Shown here piece by piece: positions 35,227-41,695 of a stretch of 41,695 nucleotides of DNA. The notes beneath the pieces are model-generated. The model ran no database searches. It was not told the origin of the DNA and was given only the letters and a program-made list of their open reading frames with translations. The position numbers and the translations under genes were made by a program. The first letter of the stretch is position 1; each line of letters opens with the position of its first letter. Origin of the DNA: Microbacteriaceae bacterium PS02067 (lineage in GTDB: Bacteria; Actinomycetota; Actinomycetes; Actinomycetales; Microbacteriaceae); NCBI GenBank assembly GCA_029960085.1, contig JASCPG010000022.1, positions 1 to 41,695 of the forward strand. The letters are read 5' to 3'.

Positions 35227-36216
35227 ATGAGATTCGGATACAAGGCATCCGCCGAGCAGTTCGGTCCGGTAGAGCTGCTGGAGTACGGTGTGGCGGCCGA
35301 GCGGGCGGGACTGGACTCGGTGTTCGTGTCGGATCACTTCCAGCCGTGGATGGACGACGGCGGGCACGCACCCGCATCGCTGCCGTGGCTCGGTGCCCTC
35401 GGTGCCCGAACCGAGCGGATCACGATCGGCACCTCCGTGCTCACACCCACATTCCGCTACCACCCGGCCGTCGTCGCGCAGGCCGTCGCGACACTGGGTG
35501 TGCTCTTCCCCGACCGGGTGATCCTGGGCGTCGGCACCGGCGAAGCGCTCAACGAGGTCACCCTCGGACTCGACTGGCCGGAGAGCCCCGAACGCTTCCG
35601 CCGGCTGAAGGAGTCGATCGCCCTCATGCGCGAGCTGTGGAGCGCAGACCGCGTCTCCTTCGACGGCGAGTTCTGGCGGCTCGTCGATGCCACCGTCTAC
35701 GATCGTCCCGCGACGCCGGTGCCGATCTACCTCGGCGCCGCCGGTCCCGCCGTGGCCCGCCTCGCCGGACGGATCGGGGACGGGTTCATCACGACGAGCG
35801 GAAAGCCGCGTGCCCTCTACGCCGACACGCTGCTCCCGGCGGTCGCCGAGGGCGAGAACGGCCGAGACCCCGTCGAGCGCATGATCGAGGTCAAGGTCTC
35901 CTACCACCCCGACCCGGTCGAGGCACGCGAGCGCACGCGGTTCTGGGCCCCTCTCGCGCTGTCGCCCGACGAGAAGATGGGCATCCACGACCCCCGCGAG
36001 ATGCAGCGCCGCGCCGCGGAGCTGCCGATCGAGCGGGTCGCGTCGCGCTTCATCGTCTCCAGCGACCCCGACGAGCACGTCGACCGCATCGCGGAGTACG
36101 TCGACCTCGGTTTCACGCATCTGGTCTTCCACGATCCGGGGGCCGACCAGCGGGAATTCCTGACCCACTATGAGAGCGACATCCTGCCGCGCCTGCGCGC
36201 GAGGTTTGGCGCATGA
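35227..36216 (+). CDS. fgd: F420-dependent glucose-6-phosphate dehydrogenase
   Basis: This 329-residue LLM-fold enzyme oxidises glucose-6-phosphate and reduces F420, the main source of F420H2 in mycobacteria. The chain matches FGD closely: GYKASAEQFGP, VSDHFQPW (His37 and Trp41, matching the Mtb catalytic pair), LTPTFRYHPAV, GVGTGEALNE (Glu106) and FITTSGK. GAGGAGGA precedes the ATG at 35227. A GTP or sugar-phosphate specificity shift cannot be excluded. Its stop overlaps the cofC start. Confidence 0.93.
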   Translation: MRFGYKASAEQFGPVELLEYGVAAERAGLDSVFVSDHFQPWMDDGGHAPASLPWLGALGARTERITIGTSVLTPTFRYHPAVVAQAVATLGVLFPDRVILGVGTGEALNEVTLGLDWPESPERFRRLKESIALMRELWSADRVSFDGEFWRLVDATVYDRPATPVPIYLGAAGPAVARLAGRIGDGFITTSGKPRALYADTLLPAVAEGENGRDPVERMIEVKVSYHPDPVEARERTRFWAPLALSPDEKMGIHDPREMQRRAAELPIERVASRFIVSSDPDEHVDRIAEYVDLGFTHLVFHDPGADQREFLTHYESDILPRLRARFGA

Positions 36217-36815
36217 TCCCCGTCTCGTGGACGGTGATGATCCCCGTGAAGCCCCCGCTCGTCGGCAAGTCCCGCTTGGGTCCTGCGACCCCTGAGCGCG
36301 CTGCGCTGGCCGCCGCGATCGCGCTCGACACGATCGGCGCTGTCGCTCGGGCGCGCGGTGTCGGCCGGGTGATGGTCGTGACGGCGGATGCCTCCTTCGC
36401 TCAGCGCCTTCCGGGCGGTGTCGAAGTCGTCGCGGAGCCCCGGCCCGCGGGGATCGACGCGGCGCTCAGCCGAGCTGCCGCTCGCGCCGGTGACGCGACG
36501 CCGCGTGCGGCGCTGCCCGCCGACCTCGCCGCGCTGCAGCCGGAAGAGCTCGCCGCCGCGCTGGAGGATGCCGCGGCGTGGCCGCGTGCCGTGGTCCCCG
36601 ATGCCGAGGGGCGCGGCACGACCCTGCTGACAGCAGCCGCCGGGGTGCCGTGGCGATCGGCTTACGGACCGGAATCCTTCTCCCGCCATGTGACGCTGGG
36701 ATGCCACGCGCTGACGATCGCCGAGGGATCAGGGCTGCGCTGCGACCTCGACACCCCCGCCCAACTCGCCGCGGCCCGCGGCGGCCTCGGCGCCCGCACG
36801 CTGCTGGCCAGCTAA
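36213..36815 (+). CDS. cofC: Phosphoenolpyruvate/2-phospholactate guanylyltransferase (CofC/FbiD)
   Basis: This 200-residue nucleotidyltransferase activates the phospho-acid side chain of F420 with GTP for use by CofD. MIPVKPPLVGKSRL near the start, VMVVTADASF, LPADLAALQPEELAAAL and DAEGRGTTLLTAA are family blocks, and GLRCDLDTPAQL closes it. The actinobacterial enzyme uses PEP; that preference is inferred here. It is the last gene of the operon and its stop lies 19 bases before repeat array 2. Confidence 0.92.
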   Translation: MIPVSWTVMIPVKPPLVGKSRLGPATPERAALAAAIALDTIGAVARARGVGRVMVVTADASFAQRLPGGVEVVAEPRPAGIDAALSRAAARAGDATPRAALPADLAALQPEELAAALEDAAAWPRAVVPDAEGRGTTLLTAAAGVPWRSAYGPESFSRHVTLGCHALTIAEGSGLRCDLDTPAQLAAARGGLGARTLLAS

Positions 36816-36833
36816 CCCCCGGTCCCCCGCCCC

Positions 36834-37369
36834 CCGGTCGTTGACCGAGCGCCCACCCTCCGGTCGTTGACCGAGCGAAGCGAGTGGAACGTCTGTGACT
36901 CGGCACGTTTCGACTCGCCGCGGCGCGGCTCGCTCAACGACCAGGACCAGCCCCACCCCCGGCCGCCGACCGAGCGCCCGCCCCTGGTCGTTGACCGAGC
37001 GAAGCGAGTGGAAACGCCCCCACGCACAGACCGTTTCGACTCCCCGCTGCGCGGCTCGCTCAACGACCCGGGAAGGGGTGGCCCCCGGTCGTTGACCGAG
37101 CGAAGCGAGTGGAGACGCCTGTGACTCGCCACGTTTCGACTCGCCGCGGAGCGGCTCACTCAACGACCGGGAAGGGATGCCCCCCGGTCGTTGACCGAGC
37201 GAAGCGAGTGGAAACGCCCCCCACGCACAGACCGTTTCGACTCCCCGCTGCGCGGCTCGCTCAACGACCGGGAAGGGATGCCCCCGGCCGTTGACCGAGC
37301 GCAGCGAGTGGAAACGTCTGTGACCCGCCACGTTTCGACTCCCCGCTACGCGGCTCGCTCAACGACCGG
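36834..37369. repeat. Inverted-repeat array 2 with alternating element types
   Basis: This stretch of about 535 bases between cofC and valS has the same units as array 1. Five full pairs lie at 36860-36943, 36984-37070, 37085-37170, 37184-37271 and 37284-37369. Shortened forward units start at 36834 and 36959. Spacers between forward and reverse units alternate: CTGTGACTCG-like in pairs 1, 3 and 5, and CCCACGCACAGAC in pairs 2 and 4. This gives a higher-order period near 200 bases. No coding sequence or RNA gene is convincing here. Confidence 0.93.
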
Positions 37370-37390
37370 AGCGCGGCGCGCGGGGGCGGA

Positions 37391-37396
37391 TAGAAT
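37391..37396 (+). promoter_or_regulatory. -10 box of valS (TAGAAT)
   Basis: TAGAAT lies 64 bases before the valS ATG and would give a leader of about 57 bases. The place where a -35 would sit (about 37368-37373) is at the very end of the last repeat unit. No T-box core was seen in the leader. Confidence 0.55.
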
Positions 37397-37460
37397 GGCT
37401 GGACCACCCACACTCAGGCACGCTCACACAGTGCCGCACATATCGCTCGAGGAGATCCCG

Positions 37461-40049
37461 ATGTCGAACGCGCAGATTCCGGACAAGCCCGCCCTGGAAG
37501 GCCTCGAGCAGAAGTGGGATGCCGCGTGGTCCGCCGCCGGCACGTACCTGTTCGACCGCGACGCCGCGAAGGCCGCGGGCCGTGCGGGAGTCTTCTCCGT
37601 CGACACTCCCCCGCCGACGGCATCCGGGAGCCTCCACATCGGACACGTGTTCAGCTACACCCACACCGATGTGAAGACGCGCTTCGAGCGCATGCGCGGC
37701 AAGACCGTCTTCTACCCGATGGGCTGGGACGACAACGGCCTACCGACCGAACGGCGCGTGCAGAACTTCTACGGCGTGCGCTGCGACACCTCCCTCCCCT
37801 ATCAGCCCGACTTCACGCCGCCCTTCCGCGGCGACGCCAAGAGCCTGAAGCCCGCGGACCAGGTGCCGATCAGCCGCCGCAACTTCATCGAGCTCTGCGA
37901 AGAGCTGACGCTCGAAGACGAGAAGGCGTTCGAGTCGGTGTTTCGCCAGCTCGGGCTCTCGGTCGACTGGACCCAGACCTACCGCACGATCTCCGACGAC
38001 ACGATCCGCACGAGCCAGCTCGCGTTCCTCCGGAACCTCGAACGCGGCGAGGCGTATCAGGCGCTCGCCCCCACGCTCTGGGACATCGACTTCCGCTCCG
38101 CGATCGCGCAGGCCGAACTCGAGGACCGCGAACAGCAGGCCTCCTACCACCGGCTCGCGTTCCACAAGACCGACGGATCGGGTGACATCCACATCGAGAC
38201 GACGCGTCCGGAGCTTCTCGCCGCGTGTGTCGCGCTCGTGGCGAACCCCGACGACGAGCGCTACCAGCCCTACTTCGGCAAGACCGTCCGCACCCCGATC
38301 TTCGGCGTCGAGGTGCCTGTGCTTGCCCATCACCTCGCGCAGCAGGACAAGGGCTCGGGCATCGCAATGGTCTGCACGTTCGGCGACGTCACCGACATCG
38401 TGTGGTGGCGCGAGCTGGATCTGCCGAACCGCACGATCCTCGGCCAGGACGGCCGCATCCTCGCCGAGGCGCCCGAGGCCCTCACGACGGATGCCGCGAA
38501 GGCGGCCTACGCCGAGATCGCGGGCCTCACCGTCTTCAGCGCCAAGAAGAAGATGGTCGAGCTCCTCGAGGCATCCGGGGAGCTCCTCGAGGTCTCGAAG
38601 CCGTTCAACCACCCCGTGAAGTTCTACGAGAAGGGCGACCGCGCCCTCGAGATCGTCTCGACGCGTCAGTGGTACCTGCGCAACGGCGCCCGCGACGAGG
38701 CGTTCCGCGAGAAGCTCCTGGAGCTCGGGCGTGGCATGGACTGGCATCCCGATTTCATGCGCGTGCGCTACGAGAACTGGACCAACGGCCTCACCGGTGA
38801 CTGGCTGATCTCGCGCCAGCGGTTCTTCGGTGTGCCGATCCCGGTCTGGTACCCGCTCGACGAGAACGGCGACCGCGTCGAGGCGGGCGTCATCGTCCCC
38901 GACCTCGGGCAGCTGCCGGTCGACCCGACCATCGATGTCCCGGCGGGCTTCGACGAGTCCCAGCGCGGCGTGCCCGGCGGATTCGAGGGCGAGAAGGACA
39001 TCTTCGACACATGGGCGACCTCGTCCCTCACGCCCCAGCTCGCCGGCGGCTGGCAGCGCGACGACGAGCTCTGGAACCTCGTCGCCCCGTTCGACCTCCG
39101 CCCCCAGGGGCAGGACATCATCCGCACGTGGCTGTTCTCCACGATGGTGCGCTCGGCGCTCGAGGACGACCGCGCCCCGTGGTCGGATGCCGCGATCTCC
39201 GGCTTCATCGTCGACCCCGATCGCAAGAAGATGTCGAAGTCGAAGGGCAACGTCGTCACCCCCGCGGACATCCTCGAGCAGCACGGCACGGACGCGGTCC
39301 GCTACTGGGCGGCCTCGAGCCGGCTCGGCGCCGACGCGGCGTTCGACCCGCAGAACCCCACGCAGGTGAAGATCGGCCGGCGCCTCGCGATCAAGGTGCT
39401 GAACGCGGCGAAGTTCGTCCTGTCGTTCCCCGTGCCCGAGGGCGCCGAGGTGACCCACGCGCTGGATGCCTCGATGCTCGCGACCCTCGATCAGGTCGTC
39501 CGCGACGCGACCGCCGCGTTCGAGGCGTACGACCACGCCCGGGCGCTGGAGATCACCGAGGCGTTCTTCTGGACGTTCTGCGACGACTACCTCGAGCTCG
39601 TCAAGGAGCGCGCGTACAACCAGACCGACGTCGGGCAGGCATCCGCCGCCCTGGCGCTCCGCCTCGCCCTGTCGACCCTCCTGCGCCTGCTCGCCCCCGT
39701 GCTCGCCTTCGCGGCCGAGGAGGCATGGTCGTGGTTCGAGGACGGTTCGGTCCACACGGCGGGCTGGCCGCAGCCGCTCGGCACGGGCGGCGACCCTGCG
39801 GTGCTCCACGCCGCGAGTGCGGCGCTCATCGGCATCCGCCGTGCGAAGACCGAGGCGAAGGCATCGCAGAAGACGCCCGTCCGCAGGCTCGTCCTCCGCG
39901 CACCGGATGCCACGGTCGCCGCGCTCACGCTCGCGGAAGGCGACCTGCGCGCCGTCGGCCGCATCGAGAGCCTCGAGCTCCTGCCGGGAGCCGACGCGCT
40001 GAGCGTCGAGACCGTCGAACTCGCTCCGCAGCCCGAGACGGGAGCCTGA
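37461..40049 (+). CDS. valS: Valyl-tRNA synthetase
   Basis: This 862-residue class I synthetase has SGSLHIGHVFSYTHTD (HIGH at 59-62), the PMGWDDNGLPTERRVQ block, editing-domain sequence after residue 200, and KMSKS at 590-594 in DRKKMSKSKGNV. The WDDNGLPTERRVQ variant belongs to the archaeal-like ValS type found in some actinobacteria, and the length is shorter than E. coli ValS. I start at the ATG at 37461 behind GAGGAG. The open frame upstream only runs through repeats. Confidence 0.96.
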   Translation: MSNAQIPDKPALEGLEQKWDAAWSAAGTYLFDRDAAKAAGRAGVFSVDTPPPTASGSLHIGHVFSYTHTDVKTRFERMRGKTVFYPMGWDDNGLPTERRVQNFYGVRCDTSLPYQPDFTPPFRGDAKSLKPADQVPISRRNFIELCEELTLEDEKAFESVFRQLGLSVDWTQTYRTISDDTIRTSQLAFLRNLERGEAYQALAPTLWDIDFRSAIAQAELEDREQQASYHRLAFHKTDGSGDIHIETTRPELLAACVALVANPDDERYQPYFGKTVRTPIFGVEVPVLAHHLAQQDKGSGIAMVCTFGDVTDIVWWRELDLPNRTILGQDGRILAEAPEALTTDAAKAAYAEIAGLTVFSAKKKMVELLEASGELLEVSKPFNHPVKFYEKGDRALEIVSTRQWYLRNGARDEAFREKLLELGRGMDWHPDFMRVRYENWTNGLTGDWLISRQRFFGVPIPVWYPLDENGDRVEAGVIVPDLGQLPVDPTIDVPAGFDESQRGVPGGFEGEKDIFDTWATSSLTPQLAGGWQRDDELWNLVAPFDLRPQGQDIIRTWLFSTMVRSALEDDRAPWSDAAISGFIVDPDRKKMSKSKGNVVTPADILEQHGTDAVRYWAASSRLGADAAFDPQNPTQVKIGRRLAIKVLNAAKFVLSFPVPEGAEVTHALDASMLATLDQVVRDATAAFEAYDHARALEITEAFFWTFCDDYLELVKERAYNQTDVGQASAALALRLALSTLLRLLAPVLAFAAEEAWSWFEDGSVHTAGWPQPLGTGGDPAVLHAASAALIGIRRAKTEAKASQKTPVRRLVLRAPDATVAALTLAEGDLRAVGRIESLELLPGADALSVETVELAPQPETGA

Positions 40050-40050
40050 C

Positions 40051-40299
40051 ATGCAGCTCGGAACACGCTGGACGAGCGGCGATGAGCCGCCCGCGGCAGT
40101 CCCCGCGCCGCTGCGCCCGCAGATCGCCGCGGTCGACCGGGCGCTGCCGACCGACGACCTCGGTCAGCCGCGGCCGCGGTGGACCCTCACGTTCCTCGAA
40201 GGGCGACCGATCGCGGAACTCGATACGGGCGTCATCGTCGAGCTCACGGCCGCGGGCGAGGTCGTCGTCCGCCACGACGACGAGGACGAATTCGGCTGA
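40051..40299 (+). CDS. Small protein of unknown function downstream of valS
   Basis: This 82-residue protein begins MQLGTRWTSGDEPPAAVP and has a compact core PRPRWTLTFLEGRPIAELDTGVIVEL and an acidic end. Its ATG follows the valS stop by one base, so it is co-transcribed and probably translationally coupled. There is no signal peptide, membrane helix or motif I recognise. Base use is like that of its neighbours, so I think it is real. Confidence 0.7.
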   Translation: MQLGTRWTSGDEPPAAVPAPLRPQIAAVDRALPTDDLGQPRPRWTLTFLEGRPIAELDTGVIVELTAAGEVVVRHDDEDEFG

Positions 40300-40305
40300 G
40301 TCCGC

Positions 40306-41673
40306 TCAGGAGGGCCGGTCGGCACCGGCCTTCCGCGTGCCCCCGATGAGAAGGGGTGCCGCCACGAGCGCGGCGACGGCCGCGACCGCGCCGCCGATGA
40401 GGAACGGCAGTCGCAGGTCGGCGCGACCGACCCAGCCGCCGAGCAGCGTCGCCACGGGGAACAGGCCCCACGTGACGGTGCGGATGACCCCGAGCACGCG
40501 CCCGAAGATCTCTGGCGGCACGATCTGCTGCCGCAGGCTCCCCCACGGCACGTTCCACACCGAGACGGCCCCCGCGGAGGCGGCGAAGGCGGCGACGGCG
40601 AGCCAGGCATTCGGCGCGAGCCCCGTCAGCAGGAGCGTGACGCCGCCGACGAGGATCGCCGAGAACATGACGATCCCGCGCCCGAAGCGATCGACGAGCC
40701 GGGATGCCACGAGCGAGCCCACAAGGGCGCCCACACCGACTCCCGCCGTGATGAAGCCGATCGCGGCGACGGGCACGTCGAGGGTCTTCAGGAAGTACAG
40801 CAGGATCACCGCCTGCGCGAACGACAGGCTCGATCCGATGAGCGAGGTGAACAGCACCATCGTGCGCAGGTAGCGGTGGTGCAGCAGGTAGCGCAGCGCC
40901 TCGGGGGTGCTGATGCGCGACGGCGGCGCGGGGGTCGCGACGGGCTCCGCGAGTGCACCGGCGGTGACATCTCCCGCCGAGACGCCGTCGGCGGGGGTCG
41001 CGGATGCCACGGTGTCGCTCGCCGCGGCATCCGATGGCGCTTCGCTCCGCAGCGCCCGGGCCGCGCTCAGCGGCAGGAGGAGTGCCAGCACGACGGGTAC
41101 GAGGTAGCCGGCGGAACCGACCCACAGCGGCAGGGCGAGCGAGACGGCGAACAGCACGCCCGCGATCGGGGTGGCGATGAAGCTGTCGATCGTGACCTGC
41201 GCCGCCTGCATCCATCCGTTGGCGCGATCGAGCTGGTCGCGGCGGACGACGGACGGGATGACCGCGTTCGTCGCGTTGTCGAAGAGCGTCTCGCCGAAGC
41301 CGAACACGAGCGTTGCGACGAACAGGGCCCACAGGCTCATCGAGCCGCTGACGCCGAGGACGGCGAGCCATACGGCGACCGAGCCGCGGATCACGTTCGC
41401 GAGCGCCATGATGATCCGTCGGTCGGCGTGGTCGACGATCATCCCGGCGGGGAGTCCGAAGACGAGCCACGGCACGAAGGCGAGGGCGCCCAGCACCGAG
41501 ATCATCAGCGGGTCCTGTGTCAGCGTGACGGCGACGAGCGGGACCGCCGTACGGCCGATGCCGTCGGCGAGATTGCTGAACGCCGCGGCGGTCCACAGCT
41601 TGCCGAAGTCGCGGCCGAGGGGCCGACGGCGTCCGGCTCCCTCGGCCGCGGCGGTGGGCGCGGACGCGGTCAT
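40306..41673 (-). CDS. MFS transporter (MFS_3/EntS-like exporter family)
   Basis: This 455-residue protein has about twelve hydrophobic helices and a central cytoplasmic loop rich in Ala, Ser and Asp (about 210-255). [20 protein letters not shown] carries the loop 2-3 MFS motif, and [15 protein letters not shown] and [19 protein letters not shown] are typical of the MFS_3 group of exporters. The substrate is unknown. It is convergent with the valS transcript, and its last codons lie in the shared terminator. Confidence 0.9.
   Translation of the reverse strand: MTASAPTAAAEGAGRRRPLGRDFGKLWTAAAFSNLADGIGRTAVPLVAVTLTQDPLMISVLGALAFVPWLVFGLPAGMIVDHADRRIIMALANVIRGSVAVWLAVLGVSGSMSLWALFVATLVFGFGETLFDNATNAVIPSVVRRDQLDRANGWMQAAQVTIDSFIATPIAGVLFAVSLALPLWVGSAGYLVPVVLALLLPLSAARALRSEAPSDAAASDTVASATPADGVSAGDVTAGALAEPVATPAPPSRISTPEALRYLLHHRYLRTMVLFTSLIGSSLSFAQAVILLYFLKTLDVPVAAIGFITAGVGVGALVGSLVASRLVDRFGRGIVMFSAILVGGVTLLLTGLAPNAWLAVAAFAASAGAVSVWNVPWGSLRQQIVPPEIFGRVLGVIRTVTWGLFPVATLLGGWVGRADLRLPFLIGGAVAAVAALVAAPLLIGGTRKAGADRPS
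40309..40334 (+). terminator. Convergent terminator between the small gene and the MFS gene
   Basis: GGAGGGCCGGT (40309-40319) pairs with ACCGGCCTTCC (40324-40334) around CGGC, an 11-bp stem with one G-U pair. It lies 10 bases after the small gene stop and just inside the end of the MFS gene, so it can stop valS transcription and perhaps the opposite transcript too. Confidence 0.7.
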
Positions 41674-41695
41674 CGCGGGAGCAGGTGGAGTGCGT

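Noticed and set aside
36834..37369. CRISPR array
   Set aside because: Units alternate in orientation, spacers are short and repeat each other, and no cas genes are near. These are inverted-repeat elements.
37404..37460. T-box in the valS leader
   Set aside because: The leader of about 57 bases has no TGG-rich T-box core and no specifier stem.
37191..37460. N-terminal extension of ValS
   Set aside because: The upstream open frame only translates repeat units. The ATG at 37461 has a strong GAGGAG site and matches homologue starts.
37740..40052. Open frame of 770 codons on the minus strand opposite valS, and similar ones opposite nadD, obgE, rne and fbiC
   Set aside because: All are complementary to well-supported genes and are explained by the high GC content at third positions.

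Overview
The window is GC-rich actinobacterial DNA, most likely from Microbacterium or a close relative in the Microbacteriaceae. Three things point there: the gene order rplU-rpmA-obgE-proB-proA-nadD-rsfS, a translational T-box on ileS, and coenzyme F420 genes. The heptamer GGATGCC is also very frequent on both strands. Assignments come from reading the translations and recalling protein families; no database search was run.

Layout. (1) 1-1398: the eroded edge of a mobile island, with ISL3 and IS3 transposase pieces and a large serine recombinase whose 5' part is inverted relative to its 3' part. It abuts tRNA-Ala(GGC) at 1399-1471. (2) 1549-8210, minus strand: a housekeeping operon read as rplU, rpmA, obgE, proB, proA, a small membrane gene, nadD, an acidic membrane protein and rsfS, with a good promoter and a structured leader in front of rplU. 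(3) 8381-17785: a DUF4031 gene, an RNase E/G gene, a VKOR-family gene, then ileS-folC-DUF4233-ndk on the minus strand behind an ileS T-box. (4) 17793-18164: a first array of inverted-repeat elements. (5) 18181-36815: an F420 block, described below. (6) 36834-37369: a second repeat array. (7) 37391-41673: valS, a small conserved-looking gene and a convergent MFS transporter gene.

The F420 block is the most interesting part. At its left end cofE and cofD diverge from a 44-bp gap in which both promoters look leaderless. Next comes a MocR-type regulator, divergent from a long plus-strand operon with a perfect 15-nt palindrome between them. The operon encodes a beta-ureidopropionase-like amidase, a dihydropyrimidinase/hydantoinase, an LLM-class F420-dependent oxidoreductase, a NMT1/THI5-type ABC importer, a class III aminotransferase and a CoA-acylating semialdehyde dehydrogenase. 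After gaps of only a few bases it continues into fbiC, a Baeyer-Villiger-type monooxygenase, F420-dependent glucose-6-phosphate dehydrogenase (fgd) and cofC. This is the lower reductive pyrimidine (beta-alanine) route without a recognisable dihydropyrimidine dehydrogenase, joined to the genes that make and reduce F420. The inference is that the LLM enzyme supplies the redox step with F420H2.

A striking anomaly is that FbiC has an intact CofG radical-SAM half, while its CofH half has lost the three iron-sulfur cysteines in an otherwise open and conserved frame. The whole block is bracketed by the two repeat arrays and by the divergent genes ileS and valS, which suggests it may be a discrete, movable unit.
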